This document shows, piece by piece, positions 32,501-40,500 of a stretch of DNA of 47,004 nucleotides. Source of the stretch: Coemansia sp. RSA 1804 (Eukaryota > Kickxellomycota > Kickxellomycetes > Kickxellales > Kickxellaceae). Position numbers and translations under genes: made by a program. Numbering within the stretch: position 1 is the first letter of the stretch; every line of letters starts with the position of its first letter. A model generated the notes under the pieces. It ran no database searches. It was not told the origin of the DNA and worked only from the letters and a program-made list of their open reading frames with translations. The stretch is from NCBI GenBank assembly GCA_027578815.1, contig JANBTH010000042.1, positions 1 through 47,004 on the forward strand, in the 5' to 3' direction.

Positions 32501-35413
32501 GAGATTGTCACCGATCTGCTTGTGTTCAGCGACCCGGAAAAGGCAGCATACATGGACGATCTTAATACGATTCTGCTGGGCATGGACATGAGCAATCTGA
32601 ACGGGCTGCTCTCGATTATTCAAGCCACGCAGGAGGCGCTGCGTGAGCGGATGCCGCTGATACATGACTGGTACACGGTTCAGCACGGCAACGTTATCTT
32701 GTTCCGCGAGTCTCGTCGTCTCATGTCGAGTAGCGCAAACGTGGCGATGGATCGCGGATTCAATCTGGCGCGTCTGCGGAGCCAGGCCAGCTCGCTTTAT
32801 ACGCTTGACTGGCACCGCCGGGTCCTTGAGCAGCAGCTGCGCACCACTATGGATGTGTTTGGCGCTGCCCAGAAGCAGATGAAGCAGCAGAGAAAGCTGG
32901 AGAAGCTGTCTGGCGCCAAAAACGGGGTTATGCAGCCCAGGAAAAGGCCAACAAGGAGCACGTCGGCCGCTGCCGCCAGCCAAATTGATGGAGATGGAGA
33001 CGGAGCGTCTGTATTTAGTCGCTCAAGTCGCAGGAATGGTGCTGGTGCTGGTGCTGCCGCGGGTAGTGGTAGTAAGGAAAGCACGCCAGCGGCTCCGTTT
33101 ACTACTACTGGCCGTGGAAAAGAGAAACAGCCTGCGTATGACATGCCGTCGTTGCTATCGTCGTCGTCGTCGGCATCGTCGTTCTTGTCGTTCCGCTCAT
33201 CTGGAGAGCGCGAAAACAGCGAGTCGCATGGTGCAATTGCGCGGACAATCCACCTGTTCATTAGCAAGGCAACGTGGCATATGCTGGAGAACGACGAGCA
33301 GCCACTGTGCGACATGACGCTGCGATGGGCGTCGCTTAAGGCTGTGACCACGTCGGATCAAGCAACACATTTGCTCAGCGAGGTCCATTTGCTGTACATT
33401 GTGAACCGTCTGCCCAACCCGATGTTCACCGATCTTGTGGGCCCCTACATCCAGCCAAAGCAGCCGAAGCCGGACTTTTGCGTGGAGAAGATGATTCGTG
33501 TGCGGTGGTCTGAGCTGGCACCCGTTGGCGGAATCAGCATTGTCGAGCGATTTGAGGTGGACTTGTACCCTACTCGTCTGCAGCTGTCCCACGACATTGC
33601 ACAGAAACTCATCAACTACCTGTACCCGCCACAGGAGAGCAGTACCAGCACCAACGCTAACGCTAACGCCAACGCTAGCGCCAACGCTGGTAATGCGGGC
33701 GAATCTACTGGCCAAGGCGCAGCAGCAATGTTGCATAGCGGTGACGCTCCCCGGTCGGCGTACATGGGATCTGCTGCTGCCGGTGGGTCTGAAGGCGAGT
33801 ATGGGGCGGCGCTGTCGCCTACATCCTCTGGTGTGCGGGATTCGATGTCACCCACCAACAACACTGGTGCTGGTGCTGGTGGTGCAAAATCGCTGTTTAC
33901 TTCGCGGCTGCGCAAGAACCTTGATAGTCAGTCCAGAGCGACATCGGTCAGTAGCACACGCAGCACACCGGGTCCGGGTCTGGGACTGGGGCTGGGATCC
34001 GGAATGTCGGCATCAGCAACACCAGAGCCCGACTACGAGGACCGCTCTGGACAACCGGCGCTGCTGAAATCGCCCCTGCAGGGAGGAGCCGCAGCGCTGT
34101 CGTCGTTTTCAGGACGCAGCACGCCGCTATCGCTGTTTTCCGAGAGCAACGCAATGAGCAGCATGTCGAGGGGAAGTGAGAACAGAAGCCAGGTTGACCA
34201 GATGAAGAAGCGCGCGAGCAGCAACAAGACATTCCTGAACATCAAGATTGGCGGAAGCACGCTTTGTATCTCGTACCAGGGGAGGCGGGCAAACAATATC
34301 ACGGACCTGCGGGATTTTGAGTTCCATGCGCCCACACTGGAGTTGCGCAACCAGGTGGAGTCGTACTACGAGCTGCTGATGCAGGTCAAGAAGGAGTACA
34401 TGTCGGTTGCGGTGCACCATACGGGGGCGCTGGTGAAGGAGAAGTTCAGGCAGCTTCATAATCGCAAGGCGTGGAGCAAGACCTCGTTTGGTCCGGACTG
34501 GGAGGCACGAAAGCTGCTGATTGACATGGATCGTCGGATTGAGGAGGATCTGGTTGTCTCTCTGGCCGATGGCGGAGATGGCAGCGGCGGCATAATGGTG
34601 TCGGACCAGGAGAGCTCTTCGTTGGCTACCAATCCTGGGCCTGTGCCGGTTGATTCACCAGACCACGCAAACAGTGCAGCCCAGGCGAGCATCGTTGAGC
34701 AGGAGGACGGCGACGCCTCGGTGCTTGATGGATCACGGTCGAGATCCAGCAGTCAGGCATCGTCGGTGTCCAGATTTGTGCGTCGACAGCAGCAGCAGCA
34801 GCAGCAGATATCTTATGGACCTTATCTCGGAGACCACAGCACGCCATCCATCAATAGCAGTAATACCGCTGCTGGACGACACCAGACGACGACGTACGCA
34901 GGCGATGCCGATGACGCGATATCTATCAGCTCGACGAAAAGCAAGGCTCCGCAGTCCAAGTACATGATCCTGGATCCGCGAAAGCTCATGGGCATGCGGC
35001 TGCCCAACGTGCTCCCGCGCAACTCGTCGTCGTCGGCCGAAGCCAGCAACATTTCTGTGCCTTTGCTGTGGAGACAAAGACCAGGCGACACGCAGGAACA
35101 ACAGCAGCAGCAGCGGAGCGCGTCCGAGAGACCGGGCGGACATGAAGGCGCACAGACACAGCACGGCTTGGCAGCAATGCATCATCCTGGCGGACCGCCG
35201 TCCTTCCCTCGCCGGTTCACTAGCACGGCGCCTTCTTTTTCGTCGTCGTCGTCGTCCAGCGGGATGCCGACTGCAGCGGGCGAGAGAGACGGCGCGCTTG
35301 GCGTCCCGCCCATCGTGGTTAGACGCGCAACAGACGTGACCATGGGCGACTCCAGCGACGGCAACGGTAGCGGCGCGAGGCCATCCCAGAGCAAGGACAA
35401 AGCGGTCCGCTGA
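20552..35413 (+). CDS. FMP27: FMP27/Hobbit/BLTP2-type bridge-like lipid transfer protein
   Basis: 4,953 residues in one uninterrupted frame, nearly twice yeast Fmp27 (about 2,600). The family forms rod-like bridges carrying lipids between ER and plasma membrane (Hobbit/BLTP2). The N-terminus (MRLTFLLLLGLLVLSLLLPL) is the expected ER membrane anchor. The GFWDK-domain signature is seen as PWWDKQRLRNHIRVRM at about 2,145. Further family landmarks: a coiled coil LHEQRERLSRLESFNTKAEA at about 1,611; a TPLSLLEFDQIERYLRYLDP segment near 1,935; an SW-like segment, DDFMHYRPYYSILVEFLNSQ, at about 3,603; and FEVDLYPTRLQLSHDIAQKL at about 4,333. The C-terminal ELRNQVESYYELLMQVKKEY at about 4,595 is the usual end region. 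Extra length comes from disordered Ser/Ala/Gln/Asn inserts, mostly after residue 2,900, plus a His/Lys block near 3,550. The absence of introns over 14.9 kb is notable. Confidence 0.92.
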   Translation: MRLTFLLLLGLLVLSLLLPLPRQYLENGSAIYNALEALWIPESVLHFMLHPACVTPLAHLITLRVLHLLLSIPIRMFLSGFGLDVRSFRGTSITGMILSFRLKNKMELVLRIDEIGLDVRTMRRLRIRLRMRWTQLKRYFQSHHSGLPPTSDSGAEGHGASAAPQTSRDSLDSAPPTESHSSGANMHSSSTPPHCGSGSSGVLAKRLQLYARGVHLQLFVMPGHKTKSNDDSAEDSMWFGLGDRDDDGGVSVSEDAPQDAANSTTNASADEQHGKHFLDSKARQSAANLAKRISNTLRTYTYFASLFSRWVDISVTDLSLNVVRSNEMARAGHGVTLHISNVLLWAESARDSSHQGSASGGQRSAWTQIDILSSLRGIFGWVLRVTKIWRARPLDDQTLDPAVPETAAQNMSSNIISRKRLRERLRRLSSRSGGMRDRSQKYLSTLALEVNGIRVFPGIDGAQRHMNSRWELVKMLVMQEMLPSKSSFADGDKPHHRGPVLDCQRCTIRNEVITSFWGLPKKIDQSIEFGQTHMRAGILESLLDEVAVMCVAPSVRIPGFSLRGLRALNSQLATILQQYDRDSSSSSGESADTSSKAQSTAENSADQADQSSADAEYARDQVGRILFQLHEVLSKLRMEHVGIALRVTEFVFDLPLSPDKNDFIIRTPAMLRWRQRGIEVEYGYMWSSVGSGLESRVSSAKLQTDEQNHVVDRNSADINPNGSDNEENSKDEPADYAWSETTREMFRHSFEGEYARRSKDSTAFIRISAGQVQMIALKTPSMTPDIRAEELVPKSSGFKLRYCTLYGEMSAFLSEDLSQRPCPQPIFSLEVGRPELRLDLQTQLAIDEAKLWAKGIGHRFGMLRRVLQFNSPKDSQKKVDVPRKGLSHNARAIISLVFADVKAHVIIERAMYVVQPEVPLQRSARSGKDSSGSQKKHVVTRVRHVECHFSWNLFDNHNDIAESDSDDGSGSESSSSGKSPLYRTPNMNGPDKEPMPDGLGDDDVLVPRVKFRLTTSPISTRWENATEATVYRKKDTISGTLLHIKHGVRSHGTARLCIGQTAEAMSMPRANVDINTEVSEVTVMARDYDFRNWLSMQPLWLAAELMRVLDNDHKKKESSPLLQSPAPTAPTPSNGVSHKSESFYLPPVQERRKDLTATMCTVFESVRLTIMACDNDEDVQSGIEHGTQICFSRGNAALRVNGGSLESPHSFGFRSDAGRTTLNIECQRASMFLLSAVSKASARSDVLQQSNSLYSDFSAEDLCGYIPDTVNEHIVLLRPQFNYSRRKVEPFRSSLIFDLNTSSFSGTTGVSSVYRWSVFMHHVKYWLRRKKLARRMATQHVAPSPPDDILVSINSDLLDLQGDLVLPLFFDLDVGLAKSFEAEHNKGALGKQSPQMRLKMPHVRFKIEKTKDSTDNDLTIAIRSPIATFYGSSTPRGQRTRCSMQPLMSLKECNMSFKFPNKKKRAELGAKDGVRRNSTYSHIDIAFERAAMAIGHRYNMAETIDGYLLLQKGCKRIARKSTSSCFPPLPFPEEALDRPCTAKMVLSALGNPRTMMPPPLRSLSNTFPTMSPELAEPDDIPSIDFHGPEFSIMIHDDPFETALSRIYQVGLHEQRERLSRLESFNTKAEALRAKREQEFMLRRAAMKKSSRGLREASETAKSSKDLYGHRRHKRTSGRPPKSRRAMKESNTFSSTDRVGSRTWVNMRSAMTHSATFTSTSTSDPHRDGTRYSHSRTSNALPQQVGMNGVASMSMQDVTMAVSAGGEIKSRHRTNSAAAETTHGSLVSLSSEGQASVNAGEDGLGHVNETDDNDEEHNYEDVVGDSNGPESHQQVLDLVNAEIDAAYQRLMLVEAREWVKAIRKKMMPPQAADDEEAQINNGMDFGEIFDMPSATSNSHAEQRCGSPNALPPYSYAASSWTHPSVPLGHLFMSPIWVSLDTPLSLLEFDQIERYLRYLDPTTPHNPKWSTLVPTRLRIKCGGVKMQLRDFPFPLFKVPDPYRSETDDTTLQSVKSYDSLYGGIEVSGSFVIAERIADENSLRSVCIPVGPRSKDSDINLARVGWYFSKSLQFPRIFSSLSVMLFSAPSTLNGEEVLSFQHKYLQSRLPPLPIMSTWGVSYQPVISAFMQRLESITSKSADVSPSLPWWDKQRLRNHIRVRMAVIDAPQISEQPLNKAHLNADDLGIRIPGNQSPSEKQGQGENKESSNSCQDVDSTGEKGQMFFLALDGRDPYQVTQKPGSYLFTMRGGVRVCINEGIPGSELWDTASGRGIYSVPTEEAVPPSATLGEFLRLRCKEFLMGVPIIVDRQSMLLKSIDPLFGIGGEVAEESTPDIDDFNGDNTLSHTDTLSWKKAYSDLLRSISRANSARYTFVTQSVHQLYHKGMLHLSGGVRLGIGISSYIPPDSSGLRHNHWEVQPIAPERAVALAARGIRDAYVGCRSSKLHTSVSLLCPFTEKESQKTSRPFVDMYLDHGDGICLDAGDNNSGILCLRRPNKSILEKEPKQWNVYDTDALVSPMHSLLPRDIDNAGVPSGSSKDLSNAQDMFFTPFSCHDFSGEPGQDSPHAAFTARRDSEGPKERAIAKPQCQIHASAATVEGVTNFLPLFVARMMLPVRKGTLYPFTETSGNKLGMCLRSIRLVLDLKNVELAYSQRDFEVKEMETKEMAILGYGDTAKNNGLSPTPSEGPGDSAGQGRLGAKAEGTMRELKARVESFSFNLLLEQTSVKLQVGTASASPSSAPNVEEVLGDISEIGVDVVDGKSADNSSANSFSRNSRAASFSTDQAWLDRSKQKTGSSSSHISTMPRVESTSRLARKKTTETNVLRWSVGDASLEIDYLDVRLTQMSFIMPVFFNPMAEDIFKTCTQYNGLWFDGDSLSALPEFERSWISNTSIRDLKELDISESIFSNPSIVCVLWSPRMVYFTQRPEWTHFDNALDDILDFNAAPASMSSPRSDAGPEPSLSKVPSTGADLQSIAHHLSHQPESLFGPGGLASLTSTVAGAYRDENTAEDHSLLQRSLSAHRARALSDLRQASHPSRPYTSSNAPPSMSVGGEASVATPHRRNTSMPWVTGNSDVASSLQSGDASEVPIPLSLALHPATTQSHFGFLGSIFPTVQPVHKPSTPPPQLASASGTPSSSPYPLDIQTRNGGDLTADSKSPQSAMQYKSSFHLLELARSRQRRLTTSNSRHSIKDVHPSSQSTRDMEPGSAMTVELQRLPSIHAEQTLTTNNQMSRMMPTGPDPKVIMRDSRSTQAMLLCKRKEMLGTAIRQEQAELDVLSHEFELAPSRHNESYRREMVRKAEHIYELVARRKLINRCLRFLGVDLNVSASAQPGGSLYFNEDDEGELADPDTQHVEKILASLYRHRCLIYSGYLIWTAQVRDKLMRFLYIQDCLTAISYYMSETATKVVRKGASSREQDDFDCESSIPAASGQNARRTPSSSAAGKGQRRHTRRRQSPTEATPGEKQQQQQNQYLAPNSGEDWAQSRKRSMSTGQESTTSASSGRTLQLPGLLRRLRSNDRLSERSSKGSSKGSAWKSMMSGFGKQKTEDSQSHHKHKHEHKHQHEHKQRPKDAKKKPKERVKEGHKSSKARLVNNKFERGLKNVWDDFMHYRPYYSILVEFLNSQVSMRVDENESATSAIAVAERVQLHRILLCNESDVVDNFVSDGSNSLHVTPPDDESIVKTRNLIELENVQVFTAKREDFRNLPAYFVDCMYGSRTESGSSKLSNIWPAWIPIELLLSQSKQKIRGIFDDLEEESKRFNQNRDDGSNSSDSDGDCKEDGFSNGEEGETADNHRSQRLAGHTRPAENARRKNSQRGKAWWLEDLSKYKRLMDRNNGLVVYDKANPHRIQGDTSERTSVAAAAKENDVNNDNDDAHTSANGARRAGTDGASAEENVASPRSGKFGALDPNNHARKHGHSVSNNGLGGYDSDDASAPLPAASIDEDKAVRSSGSQGLSHRANHFSVFLPELNLACTAEQYISLYEIVTDLLVFSDPEKAAYMDDLNTILLGMDMSNLNGLLSIIQATQEALRERMPLIHDWYTVQHGNVILFRESRRLMSSSANVAMDRGFNLARLRSQASSLYTLDWHRRVLEQQLRTTMDVFGAAQKQMKQQRKLEKLSGAKNGVMQPRKRPTRSTSAAAASQIDGDGDGASVFSRSSRRNGAGAGAAAGSGSKESTPAAPFTTTGRGKEKQPAYDMPSLLSSSSSASSFLSFRSSGERENSESHGAIARTIHLFISKATWHMLENDEQPLCDMTLRWASLKAVTTSDQATHLLSEVHLLYIVNRLPNPMFTDLVGPYIQPKQPKPDFCVEKMIRVRWSELAPVGGISIVERFEVDLYPTRLQLSHDIAQKLINYLYPPQESSTSTNANANANASANAGNAGESTGQGAAAMLHSGDAPRSAYMGSAAAGGSEGEYGAALSPTSSGVRDSMSPTNNTGAGAGGAKSLFTSRLRKNLDSQSRATSVSSTRSTPGPGLGLGLGSGMSASATPEPDYEDRSGQPALLKSPLQGGAAALSSFSGRSTPLSLFSESNAMSSMSRGSENRSQVDQMKKRASSNKTFLNIKIGGSTLCISYQGRRANNITDLRDFEFHAPTLELRNQVESYYELLMQVKKEYMSVAVHHTGALVKEKFRQLHNRKAWSKTSFGPDWEARKLLIDMDRRIEEDLVVSLADGGDGSGGIMVSDQESSSLATNPGPVPVDSPDHANSAAQASIVEQEDGDASVLDGSRSRSSSQASSVSRFVRRQQQQQQQISYGPYLGDHSTPSINSSNTAAGRHQTTTYAGDADDAISISSTKSKAPQSKYMILDPRKLMGMRLPNVLPRNSSSSAEASNISVPLLWRQRPGDTQEQQQQQRSASERPGGHEGAQTQHGLAAMHHPGGPPSFPRRFTSTAPSFSSSSSSSGMPTAAGERDGALGVPPIVVRRATDVTMGDSSDGNGSGARPSQSKDKAVR
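31200..31260 (+). repeat. In-frame His/Lys/Glu-rich coding repeat in FMP27
   Basis: Alternating CAC/CAT, AAG and GAG codons encode SHHKHKHEHKHQHEHKQ (residues about 3,550-3,567). A strongly basic Lys-rich stretch follows (RPKDAKKKPKERVKEGHKSS), directly before the conserved SW-like segment. Such a block can bind metal or acidic lipid; that is inference. Confidence 0.7.
33649..33692 (+). repeat. In-frame GCTAAC-type repeat in FMP27
   Basis: Tandem AACGCT/AACGCC hexamers encode TNANANANASANAGNAG, in the insert directly after the conserved DLYPT region. A hexanucleotide coding repeat like this is a likely length-variable site. Confidence 0.75.
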
Positions 35414-35604
35414 GGGGGGAGCTGTGGTGGCGCTGTTGGGTTTTAGTTGTTTTTGGGGTTTTGTTTATTTTCTAACGGCTTTCACGTGCTGGCCCCCGTT
35501 TGTTTGTTGCTCAATGAATGGTACTGTCGGAAAACTGAATAGAAGACACGAAGGAAGAAGACAAAGGAAGGAAGGAAAGAGAGAAAGAGAACAAGCCGCC
35601 GGGC

Positions 35605-36735
35605 CTAGTTGAGCGGCTTGCGGCCAACAATCAGGTACATGGGAGTGAAGATTTCCTTCTTTGCGCCCGAGACGAGACCGTCGGCGGCGGTGGAGAGGAC
35701 CTCCTGGACCTGGACGGTTCCAGCCGGCGCAATGCCGACCTTCTCGAGGAGCTTGACGGCGTTGGTGGTGAAGATGCGGCCAACCTGCGAGCGAGCAAAG
35801 CCCTGGATGCCGTTGAAGTTGACGAGTCCGACGTCCAAGTCGGCGTACCACGGGATCTCGTTGCCAACCTCGGTCTCGTGGGCCAGATCCGAGGCAATCT
35901 CGATCTCGAAGCCGGCGTCCTTTGCGGCCTGCAGCGCCACGCGGGTGCTGAAGAGCTTGGCGATGCCGTCGCCGTGCTCGATGTCCAGCGCCAGCTTCTT
36001 GTGGAGATCGTTGTTCTCATCGAACTTGTCGGTCAGGCACCACTCGTAGATCGCAACATAGGCGCCGGGCTTGAGCACACGGTACATTTCGCTGTAGACG
36101 CCCTTGAGGACGGGCGCGTGGCACGTGGCCTCGATCGCGTAGGCGGCATCGAACGAAGCGTCCTCGAACGGCATGTGCATGAAGTCGCCCTTGATGAACT
36201 CGGAGAACTTCTGCTGCTTGTACTTGTCGGCGTAGATGCGGGCGCGCTGGATCTGGTAGTCGTTGTTGTTGAGCCCGGTGACGTGGGCGCCCGTGTACCT
36301 GACGCACTCGCGCGCGGGGCCGCCCACTCCGCACCCGACGTCAAGGACCTTCATGCCGGGCGCGATGCGCGCGGCGCTGAACAGGAGGTGCTCGTGCCGA
36401 CGGATGCTCTCGCGCAGCGTCTCGCCCACACTCTTGCGCGCAAAGTGGAAGCTCTCGCCCCACCCGTACTCGTAGAAATCCGTCGCCAGGTTGTAGTACG
36501 TGTTGGTCAGCGTCTTGTACATGTTGGTGCGCGACTCCTCGTTGTTGTTCGACGAGTCTTTCCAGAACTGCTGGTACGTGTTCACCGACTGCGTCTGCAG
36601 CTCCTTGTTCTTCCCGTGCAGCCGGCTGATCAGCGACGCCGACGACTGAGCGTCAACCACCTTCTCGTGGAGCGCCTTGGAGAGCTCGGGCGTGGGCTCG
36701 AGGAGCGCGCTGTTGGTCTCGGGAGTGGGTGCCAT
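35605..36735 (-). CDS. ERG6: Sterol 24-C-methyltransferase
   Basis: Transfers methyl from S-adenosylmethionine to C-24 of the sterol side chain (zymosterol to fecosterol), a fungal step toward ergosterol at the ER and lipid droplets. 376 residues, normal length, intronless. Signature segments in order: sterol-binding region YEYGWGESFHF (88-98); methyltransferase motif I VLDVGCGVGGPARE (130-143); GLNNNDYQIQRARIY (154-168); IEATCHAP (201-208); the second sterol region YEWCLTDKF (230-238); and LDIEHGDGIAKL (250-261). The C-terminus reads IFTPMYLIVGRKPLN. All catalytic segments are intact. It converges on FMP27 with 191 bases between stops and is preceded by an 816-base spacer with a TATA candidate. 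Codon choice is strongly GC-ending, as expected for a highly expressed gene. Confidence 0.97.
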   Translation of the reverse strand: MAPTPETNSALLEPTPELSKALHEKVVDAQSSASLISRLHGKNKELQTQSVNTYQQFWKDSSNNNEESRTNMYKTLTNTYYNLATDFYEYGWGESFHFARKSVGETLRESIRRHEHLLFSAARIAPGMKVLDVGCGVGGPARECVRYTGAHVTGLNNNDYQIQRARIYADKYKQQKFSEFIKGDFMHMPFEDASFDAAYAIEATCHAPVLKGVYSEMYRVLKPGAYVAIYEWCLTDKFDENNDLHKKLALDIEHGDGIAKLFSTRVALQAAKDAGFEIEIASDLAHETEVGNEIPWYADLDVGLVNFNGIQGFARSQVGRIFTTNAVKLLEKVGIAPAGTVQVQEVLSTAADGLVSGAKKEIFTPMYLIVGRKPLN

Positions 36736-37551
36736 ACTGAGCTAGGTTGTTGTTTTGTTTTTTGAAGGCGCGATTACGACTGGATTGATTCGAGAATACA
36801 GAGGGGAAAGGAGGAAAGGTGAATCCAAACTAGCAATAAAGAAGTTTGCAGTTTCTGCGTTCACTTTATATTTTTGTTTTGCTTTTGTAGTAGAGGAGGG
36901 GGGAAACAAAGACGAGGGGTTTATATAGAGGAAACGAGGCAATCAAAAGAGAAAAAGTCTGAACGGGGAAAAAGGCTGAGGGGACTCTCGCCTTTATGCT
37001 AAAAGAAGGGATTTGCTTCCCCCACCTTCAGCTGGGCAATAAGTCGAAATTAAGAAGAATTACAGCATTCAGCGTATGCGCGGTTCGACTTTGCTAGGTT
37101 TGGTTTGTGGGCTCTTCATTTTCCGGGCGATCCAACAACAAAAAGGCGTTTCGGATTCTCCGTGCACCAGAACTGATGATCGCCACTAGAAAAGAAAGAA
37201 GAATTAAAGAAGGAAACCTTGATTGTTGCGAGAACAGCAAAGCGGGGGGCAACATTTCATCTCTCATCTCATACTATTATCGTCCTTTATCTTGGACCGG
37301 GTGGATACAGAGAGCTTCATTTGACCGATCTTTGAAGATGGCCTGCTTAATCGTATTGGACTGTGAGGGATGATGCCATCGCCACTAGCAATAACCAAGC
37401 TTGGAAAGCTGTGGTAGAGAACCCAAGCACCTGGTAACCCCATTTCCCGCGGATTGTTACTTGTAGATTATTATTATCTTTAAATAATGATGAATGCCGG
37501 CATTGACGCAAAAAAGTGCTTGGCAAAAGAAAAAGGACAGTTTCTTCCACC
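36736..37551. other. ERG6 promoter and MOT1 3' region
   Basis: 816 bases between the ERG6 ATG and the MOT1 stop. A TATA candidate lies at 36920-36927. A plus-strand frame at 37107-37373 is present but has no family features and I do not support it. No sterol-response site could be named with confidence. Confidence 0.5.
36920..36927 (-). promoter_or_regulatory. TATA box candidate for ERG6
   Basis: On the minus strand this reads TATATAAA, 185 bases upstream of the ERG6 ATG at 36735. Orientation and spacing are reasonable for a strong fungal promoter with a long leader. Assigned from sequence alone. Confidence 0.5.
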
Positions 37552-40500
37552 TCACTGCTGCAGCGATGAGATAAAGGTGTCCAGGTTGTACTCGTCCTCG
37601 TACTGGCTGGCGTCCCAGAGCTCCTCGAGACCCTCGAGAGCCCTTGAGATGGACTTTGAGCCGGACCCAGCATCGCCCGCGGACTTTGCATTAGAAGCAG
37701 CAGAAGCAGAAGGATTGGGAGCCGCAGACGCCGGCGACGACACGTCGAACAGATCGAGCAGCTGGTCGGTGTTCATAGACGAAAGACCGGCGTTCTGCTG
37801 GTTGACAATGGAGTTGGCCATGTGGAGCTTGAAGGCCTGGAGCCCCATGATCTTCTCCTCCAGCGTGCCGCGCGTGATGAGGCGGTAGACATTGACAACG
37901 CGGGTCTGGCCCAGTCGGTGGGCGCGATCCATGGCCTGCAGATCCATCGCCGGGTTGTAATCGTGCTCGACAAACACAACAGTATCGGCACCAGTCAGAT
38001 TAAGCCCCAGCCCTCCCACATGCGTGGTCAGCAGCAGGCAGTCGATGGTCGGGTCGGCGTTGAACTGCGTGACGATTTCCTGCCGCCGTCTCGCCTCCAC
38101 CGTCCCGTCCACGCGCATGTACGTCACTCCGGACATGTGCCGCGCAAACAGATCCTGCTCGATACGCGCGATCATCTCCTTGTGCTGGCAGAAGATCAGC
38201 ACGCGGTGCGGTGCGCTGACGCCCTCCAGCAGATCGGCTGATTTGCCACCGACACCGCCGCCATCCGCCGATGCTTCGCCCGTCCGCGTCGTACCAATGC
38301 CGCACTGGTGGAGCAGATCGCGCAGCGCCTGCATCTTGGGCGCAATGTCCAGCGAGTGCAGGTCTGCGCCGCGCGCCGCCAGATCGCCCGTGACCTGCGC
38401 GTAAAGCGGGTGCTTTGGCGACAGCACCAGCGCCGGGTGGTTGCACACCTTGCGCAGGTACTGCAGCGCCTGGAACACATGTGTTGCGCCTGGCTTCTTC
38501 TCCTTCTTCTCAACGCCTTCCTGGTCGCCGCCGCCAACGCCCAGCGACTTGCGCAGACTGCCCGTGACGGCGCTCTTTGCAAACTCGGTGTACAGGAACC
38601 GTTGCAGCGGCGACAGCTCGCAGTAGTAGTCCTGGATGATCTTGGGCGGCAGGTCCTTGAGCACATCCTCCTTCATGCGACGCAGAAGGAACGGGAGCAC
38701 CTGCTTGTGCAGCGCCTTGAGCGCAGTGTCGCCGGCCACCTGCGCATGGGACATCTGCTTGGCATCGCGCGACGCCAGAATGGGCTTGGAGTACATCTCG
38801 TTGAACTGGCGCTCGGACCCAAGGAACCCGGGCATCAGGAAATCAAACAGCGACCACAGCTCGATGACGTTGTTCTGCACCGGCGTGCCGGACAAGATCA
38901 GTCGCCGCCGTGCGCGCATCCGCTTGACCGCCTGCGTCAGCTTGGTGCGCGCATTCTTGATGCAGTGGCCCTCGTCGAGGATGCAGTAGTTCCAGTGCTG
39001 CGACGCCAGCAGGTCGATATCGTTGCGCACTACATCGTACGACATGATGACCACGTCCGCCGCTCCTATGTGCTGGCCCACAAGCGGCCGCCGCTCGGCC
39101 GGCGTGCCTGCGTAGCACAGCGGCTGCAGGTTTTCGGCAAACCGCCGGATCTCCTGCTCCCAGTGGCTAATCAGCGTTGGCGGGCACACAACCAGGCTAG
39201 GCAGCGGCCTGCTGTCGCCGGCCTTGGTCTCTGCATACCGCTGCGCACGGAGGAAGTGGTCCGACGCCAGCGCACATATCGTCTGCAGCGTCTTGCCGAG
39301 CCCCATATCGTCGCACAAGATCCCGTGGAGCTCGTACTTGTTGAGGAACGCCAGCCAGTCCACGCCCTCTTGCTGGTACTTGCGCAGCGACGCATTGATC
39401 TTCACTGGAATCCGGAACGGCTCCAGTTTGGTCGGATCCATCAGCTGCGCCAGGAACTTGCGCTCGTGTTCGCGCCGCGCCACCAGCTCCGCCGTCAGTC
39501 CGTCGGGGTCCGGGATATCGGCCTCCAGCGGAACCAGCTTCAGCAGCTGCGCAAAGCAGTTCGTGCACACCAGCCGCGTCTGCTCATCGCCGTCGCTCAT
39601 CCGTCCAAGCACAGGAACCATCAGGAATGGCACGTACGCGAGCACGCCGGACCCTAACCGCTGCACAATGTAGTAGATGGCCTCTGTCACACCTTGTCTG
39701 CGATGCGTCTGCGTGGTATCGCCAAGTGACGGCAGAACGCTCTGCACAAACAGCTGCATTGCCTCTTCACGCACTACCAGACACAGCTCCGCCACCGTGC
39801 GTGCCGCCATGTGCCGGATGGCTGAGAACCGGCTGGCTAGCGCGCTCATCGCCCACGGCAACGTCCCAACCAGGTGCGGACGCAGTGTGCGGTCCAGCGC
39901 CGGCGCCAGCGCCAGCAGCACGCGTAGTGCGTCGATCACCGACTGCGCACGGGCACCATCGGCGGCAAACGCAGCATCGGCGGCCGCCAGAACATCCGCA
40001 TCGCAAACCCTCAAATCGCTGTCACTGCTGGGAGTATGTGCTGCTGCTGCTGCTGCTGCTGCTGGCGGACCATACACAGAGGCCAGCGGACCCGACACGC
40101 ATTCCCACAGCTTCGGCACCTGGCGCATGATGTTGGCGCCAAACAGCTGCGCTATAGCCGTGACTGCGCCCTCGGCTCCGCGCACAATCAGCCGCGCCGC
40201 CTTCTCCTTCTCATGCTCGTCGGCCGCCAGTGCCGAGGCCTGGACAAGCGGGATCTCGCTGTCTCTCCCCGCCAGCAACAACGACGACGATGACCCTTGC
40301 TGCTCGCTATCGGCGGCCGCCTTGGTGCGCCGCTTCTTCCGCTGGCTTGCCTGTGCACTGGCAGTCGCAGCAGCCGCCATAAGCGCATTGTTGCCGCCGC
40401 TATCATTTAGCGCAGACCCACTGCCTCCCTTTCCGCTGTTCTGCTGCTGCTGCTGTTGCTGCTGCTGCTGTTGATCCCGCTGCTGCTGCTGGATCTCACG

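Noticed and set aside
35878..36765. Long open frame on the plus strand opposite ERG6
   Set aside because: It is the GC-rich reverse complement of ERG6, whose protein is fully conserved; the plus-strand frame shows no family features.
37107..37373. 88-codon plus-strand frame between ERG6 and MOT1
   Set aside because: No family features, and it lies in the ERG6 promoter/MOT1 3' region; no supporting leader.
38308..39657. 449-codon open frame on the plus strand opposite MOT1
   Set aside because: A shadow of the MOT1 ATPase region caused by strong third-position GC bias.
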